Part shown: positions 12,491-22,329 of the stretch, piece after piece
Layout of the letters: each line of letters begins with the position of its first letter
Numbering within the stretch: the first letter of the stretch is position 1
From: Bacillus chungangensis
GTDB taxonomy: Bacteria > Bacillota > Bacilli > Bacillales > Bacillaceae_C
Direction of reading: 5' to 3'
Assembly: GCF_030812995.1 (NCBI RefSeq)
Contig: NZ_JAUSTT010000025.1
Coordinates: 1-64,000 of the forward strand
Length of the DNA stretch: 64,000 nt
The notes under the pieces: model-generated
The model's database searches: none
What the model saw: only the letters and a program-made list of their open reading frames with translations
What the model was told of the DNA's origin: nothing
Program-made: the position numbers and the translations under genes

Positions 12491-13398
12491 TCATTTTTTC
12501 GAAGAGATGCAAGCAATGTTGTAAAATATGCTGGCAACGGCGCTCGAAATTCTAAATATTCCTCTGTTCTTGGATGTTGAAAACCAAGTAATCCTGCATG
12601 CAAAGCTTGCCCTTCAAGCTGCAATGTCTTCTTAGGACCGTAAGTCGGATCACCGACAAGTGGAAACCCTATATATTGCATATGTACGCGGATTTGGTGT
12701 GTCCGCCCTGTCTCTAATGTACATTCCAACAAAGTATAGTCCTGAAACCGTTCTAAGACATGGAAATGTGTCACTGCTTTTTTCCCATTGTCCACAACAG
12801 CCATCCGCTGTCGATGTTCGGGGTCCCGACCTATTGGTGCATCTACTGTCCCGTCATCATGTGGGACGCGTCCATGAACGAGTGCACAATATTTCCTTGT
12901 GACTGTTTTATCAACAAGCTGTCCTACTAACTGTTGATGAGCTTCATTATTTTTTGCTGCCATTAGCAGCCCCGAAGTATCTTTATCGATTCTGTGTACA
13001 ATTCCTGGGCGAAGGGGCCCATTTAAATCCGACAGTTCTCCGCAATGTGCTTTTAAACCATTTGCCAACGTTCCGCTGCTATGGCCAGCTGCTGGATGTA
13101 CAACCATCCCTTTTGGTTTATTAATCACGATGACATCATCATCTTCATAGGCAATGTCAAGATCCATCCTTTCTGGAGAAACAATTAATTCATCTTTTTC
13201 AGGCACTTGAATGGTAATGTCATCTCCTGTTGTACATTTGTAATTTGCCTTTGATTGGCGATTATTTACAAGTACATTGCCATCTTTTATCCATTGCTGG
13301 ACTTGAGAACGAGACCATTCCTTATGTAAACTTGCAACAACTTTATCAAGGCGCTCCTCATGCTGATGTTCAAGAATGGTATATTTTTTTATTTCCAC
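12487..13398 (-). CDS. ylyB: RluD-family 23S rRNA pseudouridine synthase (YlyB)
   Basis: This is predicted to convert uridines in the rRNA to pseudouridine. The 303-residue protein has an N-terminal S4 RNA-binding domain (about residues 14-75) and the catalytic RluA-type domain with [11 protein letters not shown] (aspartate at about residue 140), followed by GRTHQIRVH. The start is a GTG at 13398 with AAGGAG 7-8 nt upstream. It overlaps the 3' end of lspA by 29 nt, an order conserved in Bacillus. The exact target uridines cannot be read from the sequence. Confidence 0.93.
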   Translation of the reverse strand: MEIKKYTILEHQHEERLDKVVASLHKEWSRSQVQQWIKDGNVLVNNRQSKANYKCTTGDDITIQVPEKDELIVSPERMDLDIAYEDDDVIVINKPKGMVVHPAAGHSSGTLANGLKAHCGELSDLNGPLRPGIVHRIDKDTSGLLMAAKNNEAHQQLVGQLVDKTVTRKYCALVHGRVPHDDGTVDAPIGRDPEHRQRMAVVDNGKKAVTHFHVLERFQDYTLLECTLETGRTHQIRVHMQYIGFPLVGDPTYGPKKTLQLEGQALHAGLLGFQHPRTEEYLEFRAPLPAYFTTLLASLRKND

Positions 13399-13864
13399 GG
13401 CTGCTCTCCTTTGCTTTTCGTTCTTCCAAAAACATTTGAATCAATAAAAGTATGACACCAATGGTCAATGCCGAATCGGCAATATTAAAGATTGGAAAGT
13501 CATAAGTAAAAATATATGTGTTAATAAAATCAACAACTTCTTTACGAAACAAACGATCAATAAAATTGCCAATTGCGCCTCCAAGAATGAAAGCAAGACT
13601 TATACCTAATAGAGGCTTCCCTTTTGCATGTTTATTCATGTAATATAAAATCCCGCACACAACAATCACTGTTATAATGTAAAACAGCCACATTTGCCCT
13701 TCTAAAATACCCCATGCAGCCCCTTTATTGCGATGTGAAGTGAGATAAAGAAAATCATCAATAATCTTGATCGTCTCTCCCACTTCCATTCGTTGAACAA
13801 CCAACCACTTTGTCCATTGGTCTAACCCAATGACAATCAGCGCCACGATATAAAAGTAAATCAC
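13370..13864 (-). CDS. lspA: Lipoprotein signal peptidase (signal peptidase II)
   Basis: This membrane aspartic protease removes the signal peptide from prolipoproteins after lipidation. From the GTG at 13864 it has 164 residues and begins [10 protein letters not shown]; a GGAGGT Shine-Dalgarno lies exactly 7 nt upstream, and the longer frame from 13885 would use that site as coding sequence. Four membrane segments are visible. Catalytic aspartates lie in GNFIDRL and FNIADSAL, as in the family. A plausible promoter (TTGTTC-N18-TAAAAT) lies upstream, after the ileS terminator. The B. subtilis ylyA gene usually found between ileS and lspA is absent. Confidence 0.95.
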   Translation of the reverse strand: MIYFYIVALIVIGLDQWTKWLVVQRMEVGETIKIIDDFLYLTSHRNKGAAWGILEGQMWLFYIITVIVVCGILYYMNKHAKGKPLLGISLAFILGGAIGNFIDRLFRKEVVDFINTYIFTYDFPIFNIADSALTIGVILLLIQMFLEERKAKESSRGNKKIYHS

Positions 13865-13952
13865 AAAGTCAACCTCCATCTCCAATAACTGCTATGTAAG
13901 CATTTTAACATAAAAGAAATCAAGGGAACAATGAACTGAAAATGCTAAGAAC

Positions 13953-13989
13953 CAAAAAAGCCTCGAAAAAAACAAACTCTTTCGAGGCT
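13953..13989 (-). terminator. Terminator of ileS
   Basis: The stem GCCTCGAAA/TTTCGAGGC (13960-13968 with 13980-13988) is followed on the minus strand by a run of six T. It lies 48 nt after the ileS stop. Confidence 0.85.
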
Positions 13990-14036
13990 AATCTGTGTTT
14001 GACAAACGGTTATTGTTTTTAATGAATAGTTATTTC

Positions 14037-16796
14037 CTAATTTTTCACAACCGTAGCACAGCGCGCACAAAGTGTCGGATGATCTTTATCCATTCCTGTA
14101 TCGGTTGTTACGACCCAACAGCGTTCACATGTTTCTCCTTCAGCCTTTTCCACGACAATGGCAGCGTGCTCCAACTTTAATGCATGATCTGGAGCGTCTT
14201 TCAACATGCCGCCAATTTTAAAGTCAGAAACAATAAAGAGCTGCTTCAGATTCGCATCCACTAAACTTGCTAATAAATCCTTCGTCTCCTCTGTTACATA
14301 AAGTGTCACTTTTGCAGTCAACGATTTTCCAATCACTTTTTCGTTTCTCGCTTCTTCCAACGCTTTTAGTACATCGTCACGCAGCTTTAAAAATTGCTGC
14401 CATTTTTCTGTTAAAGCCTCTGCATTCGGCAGTTCCTTCACTACAGGCATATCTGTCAATTGAACACTATCTGCTTCCACATGTGGAATATAGGACCAAA
14501 CCTCATCTGCTGTGTGAGCTAAAATCGGAGAAAGCAATTTTGTCAAAGCAATAACCGTTTCATAAAAGACGGTTTGCATTGCACGTCTCTCTAAATTATT
14601 TTCCGTTTCAATATATAAGATATCCTTTGCAAAATCTAAATAGAAGGAACTTAAATCAACAGTGCAGAAATGATTCACATGGTGATAAATGTTTGCAAAT
14701 TCATAATGCTCATAAGCATGAAGAACATCTTTCACCAAATTATTTAATTTCACAAGCATAAACTGGTCTACTTCACGAAGTTTATCAAAAGCAATAGCAT
14801 CTGTTTCTGGGTGAAAATCTGCTAGATTTCCGAGTAAGAAACGGAACGTGTTTCTGATTTTACGGTAAACCTCTGTTACTTGTTTCAAAATCGCATCAGA
14901 GACACGCACATCAGATTGATAATCAACAGAAGCCACCCAAAGTCGAATAATATCTGCTCCTAATTGTTTAATTACTTTTTCAGGAACAATAACATTGCCT
15001 AACGATTTACTCATTTTCCGCCCTTCTCCATCAAGTGTAAAACCGTGGCTGAGTACACCTTTATATGGAGCCGTTCCTGTTACCGCAACCGCAGTTGTCA
15101 GTGAAGAGTTAAACCAGCCGCGATACTGATCAGATCCTTCTAAATAAAGATCAGCTGGCCTTTGCAAATCCTCTCTTTCCAGCAACACTCCTTGGTGAGA
15201 AGAACCAGAGTCAAACCAAACATCCATAATATCCATTTCTTTTGTGAAAAGTCCATTTGGACTGCTTGGATGTGTAAAACCTTCAGGCAGCAAATCCTTT
15301 GCTTCCCGTTCAAACCAAACGTTTGACCCGTATTGTCTGAAAAGGTTAGATACATGGTCAATTGTTTCATCTGTAATAATGGCTTCCCCATTTTCTCCAT
15401 AAAACACAGGAATCGGAACACCCCAGATACGTTGGCGTGAAATACACCAATCTCCTCTGTCACGCACCATATTAAATAATCGGGTTTCGCCCCAAGCTGG
15501 AACCCACTTTACATTCTTAATGGCTTCTAATAGTGCTGGACGGAATTTCTCAATTGACGCAAACCATTGAGAAGTTGCTCGATAAATAACCGGCTTCTTT
15601 GTCCGCCAATCATGAGGGTACGAGTGAGTAATGAAAGTTAATTTTAAGAGCGCACCCACTTCTGTTAATTTGTCAGTAATTTCTTTATTCGCTTTATCAT
15701 AAAATAAGCCTTCAAATCCAGGTGCTTCGTCTGTCATGACACCTTTAGCATCAACTGGAGAAAGCACACCCAACTCATATTTCTGACCGATAAAAAAGTC
15801 ATCCTCACCATGACCAGGCGCTGTATGAACACAACCAGTACCTGAATCAGTTGTCACATGCTCGCCAAGCATCACAAGAGAATCCCTTTCATAAAATGGA
15901 TGTTTTGCGACAATATACTCCATTTCATTTCCTTTTAACTTTTTGATTACCTTCGGATTTTCTTCCCAGCCGACTACTTCTGAAACCTCTTTTAACAGTG
16001 ATTCTGCCACAACATATTTTTCATTCTCTACTTCAACAACTACATAAGTAAAATCTGGGTGGATGGCAATCCCTAAATTTGCAGGAATGGTCCAAGGAGT
16101 AGTCGTCCAAATAACCATTTTCGTTCCTTGGTCAAGGACACCCTTTCCATCGGTCACCGTAAATGCTACATAAATAGATGGCGATCGCTTATCTTTATAT
16201 TCAATTTCAGCTTCTGCAAGTGCAGATTCACTGCTTGGCGACCAATACACCGGTTTTTTTCCTTTGTAAATGTAGCCTTTTTTCGCCATTTCACCAAACA
16301 CTTTAATTTGTTGGGCTTCATAAGCAGGTTTCAAGGTAACATACGGGTTTTCCCAACACCCGCGAACACCTAGCCGTTTAAAGGAAGAACGTTGATTATC
16401 AATCTGTTCATATGCATACTCTTCACAGCGTTTGCGAAATTCAGCTGTGCTCATTTCTTTGCGTTTTACTCCTTTGTTTGCCAACGCATGTTCAATTGGC
16501 AAACCATGAGTATCCCATCCAGGCACATATGGTGCACAGTAGCCTGTCATAGATTTATAACGAACAATGAAATCTTTTAACGTTTTATTTAGAGCATGTC
16601 CCATATGCAGATCACCATTTGCATATGGAGGACCGTCATGAAGAACAAACAATGGCCTTCCTTTTGTACGATCCTGCACCTTTTCATAAATATTCATTTC
16701 TTCCCATTTCGCTTGAATTTCAGGTTCTCTTTTTGGTAAATTGCCTCGCATCGGAAATTCCGTTTTCGGCATAAGCAATGTATCTTTATAATCCAT
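14037..16796 (-). CDS. ileS: Isoleucyl-tRNA synthetase
   Basis: This class Ia synthetase charges tRNA-Ile. From the ATG at 16796 (AAGGAGG Shine-Dalgarno, start [14 protein letters not shown]) it has 919 residues, the usual Gram-positive length. The HIGH-type motif is HMGH at residues 64-67 and KMSKS lies at about 600. The large CP1 insertion holds the editing domain with its TTPWT segment. The C-terminal zinc finger keeps its four cysteines (CERCW and CARC). It is preceded by an isoleucine-type T-box leader and followed by its own terminator, so it is a single-gene unit. Confidence 0.97.
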   Translation of the reverse strand: MDYKDTLLMPKTEFPMRGNLPKREPEIQAKWEEMNIYEKVQDRTKGRPLFVLHDGPPYANGDLHMGHALNKTLKDFIVRYKSMTGYCAPYVPGWDTHGLPIEHALANKGVKRKEMSTAEFRKRCEEYAYEQIDNQRSSFKRLGVRGCWENPYVTLKPAYEAQQIKVFGEMAKKGYIYKGKKPVYWSPSSESALAEAEIEYKDKRSPSIYVAFTVTDGKGVLDQGTKMVIWTTTPWTIPANLGIAIHPDFTYVVVEVENEKYVVAESLLKEVSEVVGWEENPKVIKKLKGNEMEYIVAKHPFYERDSLVMLGEHVTTDSGTGCVHTAPGHGEDDFFIGQKYELGVLSPVDAKGVMTDEAPGFEGLFYDKANKEITDKLTEVGALLKLTFITHSYPHDWRTKKPVIYRATSQWFASIEKFRPALLEAIKNVKWVPAWGETRLFNMVRDRGDWCISRQRIWGVPIPVFYGENGEAIITDETIDHVSNLFRQYGSNVWFEREAKDLLPEGFTHPSSPNGLFTKEMDIMDVWFDSGSSHQGVLLEREDLQRPADLYLEGSDQYRGWFNSSLTTAVAVTGTAPYKGVLSHGFTLDGEGRKMSKSLGNVIVPEKVIKQLGADIIRLWVASVDYQSDVRVSDAILKQVTEVYRKIRNTFRFLLGNLADFHPETDAIAFDKLREVDQFMLVKLNNLVKDVLHAYEHYEFANIYHHVNHFCTVDLSSFYLDFAKDILYIETENNLERRAMQTVFYETVIALTKLLSPILAHTADEVWSYIPHVEADSVQLTDMPVVKELPNAEALTEKWQQFLKLRDDVLKALEEARNEKVIGKSLTAKVTLYVTEETKDLLASLVDANLKQLFIVSDFKIGGMLKDAPDHALKLEHAAIVVEKAEGETCERCWVVTTDTGMDKDHPTLCARCATVVKN

Positions 16797-16940
16797 TTTT
16801 ATCCTCCTTGTATCATTTAACCTACATCTCATTGTCGAGCCAGCTCTCTACCTCAAAAATATGTGCAATAAAAAAGTATAGGTGAGGAATATGTGACTCT
16901 CACTGATGGAAGTTTCAGTTTATAATAAATGGAACAACAA

Positions 16941-17180
16941 AAGCCTTCTCATCCCGAAAGGGACGAGAAGGCTTCTTCCCGTGGTACCACCCTAATAGAC
17001 AAAAAAAGTTTTTGTCCACTCTATCATTCATAACGTGAATGAATCGCTCATAACTACTTGCATATCGCTTTCACTTTGAGTACTCAAGGGTGATATTCCA
17101 GTCCTTCATTTATCAGGCTTCCACTCTCCCTGAATCGCTGTTCTGCTTTTTCGAAGTACTGTACTGTCCCTATCATCGTT
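16941..17180 (-). promoter_or_regulatory. T-box riboswitch of ileS
   Basis: The conserved T-box sequence AGGGTGGTACCACGGG is present on the minus strand (16978-16993). Directly downstream is a terminator with a long GC-rich stem (16941-16955 with 16960-16974, GAAA/TTTC loop). Upstream is stem I, in which ATC at 17092-17094, followed by A and the CCC that pairs with GGG near 17168, is the likely specifier codon for isoleucine. Uncharged tRNA-Ile should stabilise the antiterminator. Confidence 0.92.
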
Positions 17181-17426
17181 TTTACCATTTATTCCCTTAT
17201 AAAAAGTAAGAAATGAACTTTTCCTCACTTTTAATCATTATATAAACAGCATATAGGAATTCTCTTTCATAGCCATAGATAAAGTCATCGTTTCTTTTAT
17301 AACAAATCCTTTACAAAAAAACTAAAAATTCTTTACTGTTAAAGTTCATTTATCTTCCTTAACCTGTTTGAATTTCACTCAACTAACGAGATAGTCCCGC
17401 CCTAGTTGTGTTTCACTTATTTGTTT

Positions 17427-17456
17427 ATTATAAGTGACTTTTTTCTCTGTCGTCAA
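17427..17456 (-). promoter_or_regulatory. Candidate ileS promoter
   Basis: Minus strand TTGACG (17451-17456), an 18-bp spacer, then TATAAT (17427-17432), immediately after the divIVA stop. If this is the ileS promoter, about 240 nt of leader precede the T-box. A second isolated TATAAT (17237-17242) lies closer to the T-box but lacks a good -35. Confidence 0.65.
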
Positions 17457-17461
17457 GCGAA

Positions 17462-17983
17462 TTATAAATCTTCTTCCAATACTTTCAAGTCAGCTACCTT
17501 TAAATCAGTTGCATCAATGTCAAATTCCATTAAATGATCCCAATCATCGCTTTTTAATAAATCAAGCTGTGCTTCGATTAACATTTTTAAACGGGTGCGG
17601 AACACTTTCGCTTGTTTTTTCAGTTCTTCTATTTCCAACGCAATTTTACGAGCTTTTGATAACGATTCGTTGACAATTCGATCTGCATTTTTCTCTGCTT
17701 CTTTTAGAATGATCTTTGCTTCTTTTTGTGCGTTTCCTTTAACATCCTCTGCTGCTTCTTGTGCAACAACAATCGATTTATTTAATGTTTCTTCAATATT
17801 TGTAAAGTGGCCTAAGCGTTCTGTTTGTGCGTTTAGTTTCTCCTCTAATTCTTTTTTTTCACGTATGATCTGCTCATAATCTTTAATAATTTGATCAAGA
17901 AACTCATTCACTTCGTCTTCATCATAGCCGCGAAAACCTTTACTGAATTCCTTATTATGTATATCAAGCGGCGTTAAAGTCAT
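17462..17983 (-). CDS. divIVA: Cell-division initiation / polar scaffold protein DivIVA
   Basis: DivIVA binds negatively curved membrane at septa and poles and in Bacillus recruits MinJ/MinCD and, at sporulation, the chromosome-anchoring machinery. The 173-residue product has the N-terminal lipid-binding domain (TPLDIHNKEFSKGFRGYD, residues 4-21, with the conserved Phe and basic residues), a coiled coil from about 30 to 60 and a second from about 75 to 145, and an acidic tail. It lies at the end of the ylm/sepF run, as in other Bacillaceae. Confidence 0.97.
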   Translation of the reverse strand: MTLTPLDIHNKEFSKGFRGYDEDEVNEFLDQIIKDYEQIIREKKELEEKLNAQTERLGHFTNIEETLNKSIVVAQEAAEDVKGNAQKEAKIILKEAEKNADRIVNESLSKARKIALEIEELKKQAKVFRTRLKMLIEAQLDLLKSDDWDHLMEFDIDATDLKVADLKVLEEDL

Positions 17984-18144
17984 CTATGCACACCTCCACT
18001 ACATTCGTCTTCGTATTTCTCTATATTATACTAATTTTCGACGACTTGTGGGAAAAAACCTGCAAAGAATTCATTTTATCTTTTATATCATATTAGTGGC
18101 AGAAGCAAGGATCTTTGAGGTTTATTACAAGCTTTACAAACCGT

Positions 18145-18921
18145 TTACTTTAATTTACCAATTGTTAATCGCCATTTATCCTTCTTTGTCCTTCCATCTA
18201 TTTTCACTATTTTACCTCTACCAAAGCCTCTTGCAGAAATAATATCTGCTTCCCTACATTCAAAAGCAGGCTGTTCTACTAAATGCCAGTTCACTTTAAC
18301 TTGGGTTTGCTGGATCATCGCAGCAGCTTTTTGACGTGAAATTCTACAGATAGCGGCAAGCAAAACATCTAAACGTAATGAGCTGGCAGTAACTGTAAAT
18401 GTTTCCCAATTGTCAGTCGTTATTATTGCCTCTTCTAGTTGTTTTTCTATCAAAGCAACTTTTACATTTCCTATTCTATTTAAATGCAGATATAAGTATT
18501 CCTGCATTTCTTTGCAAATAAAAAACTGTATTCGATCATGATGAAATAGAATATCTCCAAATTTTTCTCTTTTTAACCCCAAAGACATCAAAGAGCCTAA
18601 TACATCTCGATGTTCTATTCGGACAAATTTGCTTGGATACTGTACTTCTAATAAGGTAAGTTGAAAATCTGCTATTGAAGGCTTTAAATAGTCAGGATGT
18701 ATCCATGCCCGCTTTCTCTCTGCCTTTTCAGTTCCTCCAAAGATTTTAACTTTGATTTCTTCATGTTTGCCAATTACTGATTGAACGATGAACACTTGAC
18801 GTGGATCTAAAAAATCTGTCAACTTTCCGGTATAGCTGTCTTCCACAAATTGGCGCCAAGAGAGCACTTGATCAATAAATTCTTTTTCCTCCGCTCTAAA
18901 ATGTTGATAAATATGATGCAA
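18145..18921 (-). CDS. ylmH: S4-domain RNA-binding protein YlmH (RqcP2-type)
   Basis: YlmH homologues bind stalled 50S-peptidyl-tRNA complexes in ribosome quality control. I set the start at the TTG at 18921 because AGGAG lies 6 nt upstream and the protein then begins MHHIYQHFR, as in relatives; the ATG at 18927 has no spacing from the Shine-Dalgarno. The 258 residues comprise an N-terminal YlmH-specific part and a C-terminal S4 domain (about 180-240, with RLDVLLAAICRISRQKAA). The gene follows ylmG with a hairpin between them, so its expression may be partly separated from sepF-ylmG. Confidence 0.92.
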   Translation of the reverse strand: MHHIYQHFRAEEKEFIDQVLSWRQFVEDSYTGKLTDFLDPRQVFIVQSVIGKHEEIKVKIFGGTEKAERKRAWIHPDYLKPSIADFQLTLLEVQYPSKFVRIEHRDVLGSLMSLGLKREKFGDILFHHDRIQFFICKEMQEYLYLHLNRIGNVKVALIEKQLEEAIITTDNWETFTVTASSLRLDVLLAAICRISRQKAAAMIQQTQVKVNWHLVEQPAFECREADIISARGFGRGKIVKIDGRTKKDKWRLTIGKLK

Positions 18922-18942
18922 TATCATCTCCTGCTTTCATTT

Positions 18943-18980
18943 AAAAAAGGGATAGCCACTCATGGCTCCCTTTATTTTTT
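18943..18980 (-). terminator. Hairpin between ylmG and ylmH
   Basis: The stem AAAGGGA-AGCC/GGCT-CCCTTT is followed on the minus strand by a run of six T, and the opposite side is also T-rich. It lies just upstream of ylmH, so it is either a partial terminator for the ylmE-sepF-ylmG transcript or bidirectional. Confidence 0.55.
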
Positions 18981-19112
18981 CAATATAATTGAATTCATAG
19001 CAGAATGACAGTGATTTAGCGCTACCTTACTAAACATATGTAAGTTTATAGGCCATTAATAGCAACCATCTTACATGTCTTTTCCTAAGCTTTTATGAAA
19101 GGAATAGCTTAG

Positions 19113-19388
19113 TTAAAACATATATTTCAAATAGATTACCCCATATGAAGCAAACCTTAATACTAAAATAGCAACAATCGGGGAAATATCAATCATGCCA
19201 AGTGGCGGAATGATCTTCCGAAATGGTTCTAAATATGGTTCGCAAAGATTTGCCATTACTTGTCCAAATGAAGTTTCACGGGAATTCGGAAACCAAGACA
19301 TTAAAATATAAACGATTAACACCCACGAGTAAAGTACAATGATTTGTCCTAATAAGTCAAAAACGATTCTCATTCTATTTAAGTCCAC
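19113..19388 (-). CDS. ylmG: YggT-family small membrane protein YlmG
   Basis: This is a two-segment membrane protein of the YggT family that co-occurs with division genes. The 91 residues contain hydrophobic stretches at about 10-32 and 65-85 and the family motif around the PYLEPFR segment. The start may be the GTG at 19388 (AAGGA 6 nt upstream; length matches relatives) or the ATG at 19373. Its 5' end overlaps sepF by 10 nt. Confidence 0.9.
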   Translation of the reverse strand: MDLNRMRIVFDLLGQIIVLYSWVLIVYILMSWFPNSRETSFGQVMANLCEPYLEPFRKIIPPLGMIDISPIVAILVLRFASYGVIYLKYMF

Positions 19389-19828
19389 CTCAAATCCTTG
19401 AATTCATCCCCATCCATTAATTCTGAAATGTTTCCTGCTATTTCTACATTGTCTGGGGTGCACAAAAAAATGCTTGCGCCAATACGCTGAATATCACCAC
19501 CAATAGCGTAGACAGTACCACTTAGAAAATCAACAATTCGTACAGCTTGATCATGTTGAATACGCTGCAAGTTTACAACGACGGAGCGGCGATTTTTTAA
19601 ATGATCAGCAATTTCCTGTGCTTCTGCATATACCCGAGGCTCCATTAACACCACTTTAGACGATTTTTGTACACTTTGGAGACTTACAACATTCTGTCTA
19701 TTGGAGTTGGCTTCGGGTGATTGGTGATGAAAATTTGGTTCCATTTCTTTATTAGGTACTCTTCTTTCATTCATTTCTTCTTCATCTTCAAGAAAAAAGA
19801 AAGACTTTAGTTTCGTTTTCATTCCCAT
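19379..19828 (-). CDS. sepF: Cell-division protein SepF
   Basis: SepF forms rings that bundle FtsZ filaments and anchor them to the membrane through an N-terminal amphipathic helix. I chose the ATG at 19828 (149 residues), which gives [18 protein letters not shown], the expected membrane-binding helix, with AGGAGGT upstream. The C-terminal SepF core (about 60-145) includes [10 protein letters not shown] and the [17 protein letters not shown] stretch. It overlaps ylmG by 10 nt and lies 19 nt after the ylmE stop. Confidence 0.95.
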   Translation of the reverse strand: MGMKTKLKSFFFLEDEEEMNERRVPNKEMEPNFHHQSPEANSNRQNVVSLQSVQKSSKVVLMEPRVYAEAQEIADHLKNRRSVVVNLQRIQHDQAVRIVDFLSGTVYAIGGDIQRIGASIFLCTPDNVEIAGNISELMDGDEFKDLRWT

Positions 19829-19847
19829 CGTTAAAAAATACCTCCTA

Positions 19848-20522
19848 TCATCCCTCACCAACTAGGGACGTTCCAAGTCTTACAAATGTTGCTCCTTCTT
19901 CAACTGCGATTTCATAATCATTAGACATTCCCATTGACAATTCCCTACATGGTGCATTGTCCAGACCTAACTGCTGAATATCCAGCTGCAGCTCCTTCAG
20001 TTTACGGAAATAGGTTCTTAAAGCATCTTGATCATGAATATGAGGTGCCATCGTCATCAAGCCAACAACTACTATATTTGGATAAGCTTGCAGTTGCTGA
20101 ATAAAATCCTCTACTTCCTCAGGAACCAAACCATGTTTAGAAGCTTCTCCGGAAACATTCACTTGTACAAAACATTTAACTGGTTTGTTTGCTCGTTTGT
20201 TGATTTCTTTTGCAAGCGATATTCGATCAAGCGAATGGATATATGCCGCCTTATGAATAATCTGTTTTACTTTTCGGGTTTGCAAAGAGCCAATAAAGTG
20301 CCATATCGGCTCTTCCCCTAGCGCTTCATATTTACGCAAAAGCCCATCATCACGGTTTTCTCCTAAATGAACCAGTCCTGCCTGCAAGGCTTCTTTTGCC
20401 CTATCAATTGATACATATTTTGTCACTGCCACTATGTTCACTTCATCAGTTTTTCGCCCAGCCTTTAGACAGGCTTTCTCTATTTTTTCATGGATTACTG
20501 CCAGATTGTCTTTTACCTTCAT
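19848..20522 (-). CDS. ylmE: YggS-family pyridoxal-phosphate homeostasis protein
   Basis: This single-domain alanine-racemase-fold protein binds PLP without known racemase activity and supports PLP and amino-acid homeostasis. The 224 residues include the PLP-binding lysine in IVAVTKYV (about residue 35), [10 protein letters not shown] (about 95) and the family signature [18 protein letters not shown] near the C terminus. In B. subtilis it follows ylmD; here ylmD is absent and ylmE has its own candidate promoter. Confidence 0.94.
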   Translation of the reverse strand: MKVKDNLAVIHEKIEKACLKAGRKTDEVNIVAVTKYVSIDRAKEALQAGLVHLGENRDDGLLRKYEALGEEPIWHFIGSLQTRKVKQIIHKAAYIHSLDRISLAKEINKRANKPVKCFVQVNVSGEASKHGLVPEEVEDFIQQLQAYPNIVVVGLMTMAPHIHDQDALRTYFRKLKELQLDIQQLGLDNAPCRELSMGMSNDYEIAVEEGATFVRLGTSLVGEG

Positions 20523-20569
20523 CTATCCTAGCTCCTAAAAACTTTTTTGAAATATAAGCTCATTTTTAC

Positions 20570-20597
20570 TCTATACTGGTTATACGTAAATAAGCAA
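20570..20597 (-). promoter_or_regulatory. Candidate promoter of ylmE-sepF-ylmG
   Basis: Minus strand TTGCTT (20592-20597), a 16-bp spacer, then TATAGA (20570-20575), about 48 nt upstream of the ylmE start. Consensus match only. Confidence 0.4.
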
Positions 20598-20707
20598 TTC
20601 AATAGTTTGCTTTCACTAGTGTAACATAAGTAAAGGTCGGCAGTCATCGAATTTTCATTCTTTATTCTAGATAATAGAAGCTTGGGGAAACGGTTACGAG
20701 ATGTACA

Positions 20708-20986
20708 TCACGTCTTTGGCTCTTGCAAATGTTGCTGCTGCAAATATTGATGATCTTTTATCCTTACTAAAATAACGTCAGTGCCAATTTTAATAATATT
20801 TCCCCATGGAATGACGATTTCTTCATCTTTCCCAAATAAGCCAAACATCCTTCCAGAGCTTCCTACAATGACACTTTCTATTTTACCAGAATGTAGATCA
20901 ATATCAATATCACCAATGTTCCCAAGCTTTCGACCGTCCGAAATATTAACGACGTCCTTCACTTGAAATTCAGAAATTCTAACCAC
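20708..20986 (-). CDS. ylmC: YlmC/YmxH-family PRC-barrel sporulation protein
   Basis: This is a PRC-barrel-like protein of the YlmC/YmxH family, found in spore formers next to sigG, with an unclear role. The start is the GTG at 20986, preceded by GGAGGG, giving 92 residues that begin MVRISEFQVKDVVN; longer in-frame readings lack family similarity. The core has GRKLGNIGDIDID and EEIVIPWGNIIKIG. A glutamine- and histidine-rich tail follows residue 80. It lies downstream of sigG beyond two hairpins. Confidence 0.9.
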   Translation of the reverse strand: MVRISEFQVKDVVNISDGRKLGNIGDIDIDLHSGKIESVIVGSSGRMFGLFGKDEEIVIPWGNIIKIGTDVILVRIKDHQYLQQQHLQEPKT

Positions 20987-21216
20987 ATTTCTCCCTCCAT
21001 ATCCGTGTTGCTTTCCCCTATTACAATGTTCTTCGTTGGAACAATCGAACATTATCTCCGTCGTGTGAGTATTGCTGTTGATGTTTCCAATCCTGTTATA
21101 AGGCATTGTATCTCATAGTCAAATTAATGCCACCTTTATGATCAACTGAACCCGATAGAAAATTTCTGTTATTATTATATGCATTAGTTCATTCATTTGA
21201 TGATATCGGTAAAAGT

Positions 21217-21263
21217 AAAAAAGGCGACGCTAAGATTTTCCGAATCTATTAGAGTCTGCCTTT
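21217..21263 (-). terminator. Hairpin downstream of sigG with strong U-run
   Basis: The outer stem AAAGGC/GCCTTT with further imperfect pairing inside is followed on the minus strand by seven T. It lies between sigG and ylmC and separates the two units. Confidence 0.65.
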
Positions 21264-21319
21264 CTTATCTTTTCATATTTTTTGCATGTACATTATATCT
21301 GTCCTTGAAAACATGAGCA

Positions 21320-21344
21320 AAAGAACGCTTATAAGCGTCCTTTT
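21320..21344 (-). terminator. Palindromic hairpin directly after sigG
   Basis: A 14-bp self-complementary core (ACGCTTATAAGCGT), flanked by further pairing and followed on the minus strand by TTCTTTT, begins 10 nt after the sigG stop. With the hairpin at 21217-21263 it forms a double terminator. Confidence 0.6.
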
Positions 21345-21353
21345 ACATCATCC

Positions 21354-22130
21354 TTATTGTATATGTTTGTTCATCTGCTTAATTGCTGCTTTTTCTAGCC
21401 GTGAAACTTGCGCTTGCGATATGCCAATTTCATCTGCTACTTCCATTTGGGTTTTCCCATGAAAAAAGCGCTTTCTTATGATTAATTTTTCTCGTTCATT
21501 TAGCTTTCGCAATCCTTCCTGCAAAGCAATTTCATCTACCCACTGCTTGTCAATATGTTTGTCATCACTTAATTGATCCATCACATAGATTGGATCCCCA
21601 CCATCATTGTAAATCGGTTCAAAAAGAGAAACAGGATCTTGGATTGCATCTAGTGCAAATACGACCTCTTCATGTGGAATGTCAAGCACTTTGGCAATTT
21701 CTTCAGCAGTTGGTTCTTTCGAAGTCTCTCGTACAAGTCTTTCCCTCACTTGAAGAGCCTTATAAGCAATATCTCGGAGAGAACGTGATACGCGAATAGG
21801 ATTATTGTCTCGTAAATAACGACGGATTTCTCCAATGATCATTGGAACTGCGTACGTAGAAAAGCGTACATTTTGGCTTAAATCAAAATTATCGATTGAT
21901 TTCATTAAACCAATACAACCTACTTGGAAAAGATCATCTACATATTCACCCCTGTTATTAAAGCGTTGAATGACGCTTAATACTAACCGCAAATTTCCAT
22001 TCACGAGTTTTTCCCGTGCTGTTAAATCTCCAGCATGCATCTCTCGCAACAGCTTTCGCATCTCTTCATTTTTTAAGACGGGAAGTTTAGATGTGTCTAC
22101 ACCACATATTTCTACTTTATTTCGCTTCAA
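21354..22130 (-). CDS. sigG: RNA polymerase sporulation sigma factor G
   Basis: Sigma-G directs late gene expression in the forespore. The start is the TTG at 22130, with AGGAGGG 9 nt upstream, giving 258 residues beginning MKRNKVEICGVDTSK, the near-invariant N terminus of SigG; the longer reading would extend into non-conserved sequence. Region 2 (NGNLRLVLSVIQRFNNRGE), region 3 and region 4 with the helix-turn-helix EVADEIGISQAQVSRLE are intact. It follows sigE by about 200 nt with its own candidate forespore promoter. Confidence 0.97.
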   Translation of the reverse strand: MKRNKVEICGVDTSKLPVLKNEEMRKLLREMHAGDLTAREKLVNGNLRLVLSVIQRFNNRGEYVDDLFQVGCIGLMKSIDNFDLSQNVRFSTYAVPMIIGEIRRYLRDNNPIRVSRSLRDIAYKALQVRERLVRETSKEPTAEEIAKVLDIPHEEVVFALDAIQDPVSLFEPIYNDGGDPIYVMDQLSDDKHIDKQWVDEIALQEGLRKLNEREKLIIRKRFFHGKTQMEVADEIGISQAQVSRLEKAAIKQMNKHIQ

Positions 22131-22167
22131 GTCATTTTCCCTCCTCACAGGAGCTACGTACAAATTT

Positions 22168-22196
22168 AAGTATCTCCTTGGAAGGAAAAATTATGC
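22168..22196 (-). promoter_or_regulatory. Candidate forespore (sigma-F/G) promoter of sigG
   Basis: Minus strand GCATA (22192-22196), a 14-bp spacer, then GGAGATACTT (22168-22177). This resembles the sigma-F/sigma-G consensus (GYATA, about 15 bp, GGNNANANTR) and would start transcription about 30 nt before the sigG start. Known biology: spoIIIG (sigG) in B. subtilis is sigma-F dependent and autoregulated. Confidence 0.5.
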
Positions 22197-22329
22197 ACAT
22201 CTAAATTTCCATTTGTTGGTGTTTATGTCCAAATAGTGAAGCCGTCTTACTTTAAAAATTATCCTCAAATTTTTTAAAAAATTACGAGAATAATTACTAT
22301 ATCTTTTCATTCTTAACAAACCATTATCA

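Noticed and set aside
15140-15463. 107-codon frame on the minus strand inside ileS
   Set aside because: It is a shadow in another frame of a clearly conserved gene.
16941-17180. tRNA-like or CRISPR-like structure upstream of ileS
   Set aside because: The AGGGTGGTACCACGGG motif and terminator identify a T-box riboswitch; no repeat-spacer pattern exists.
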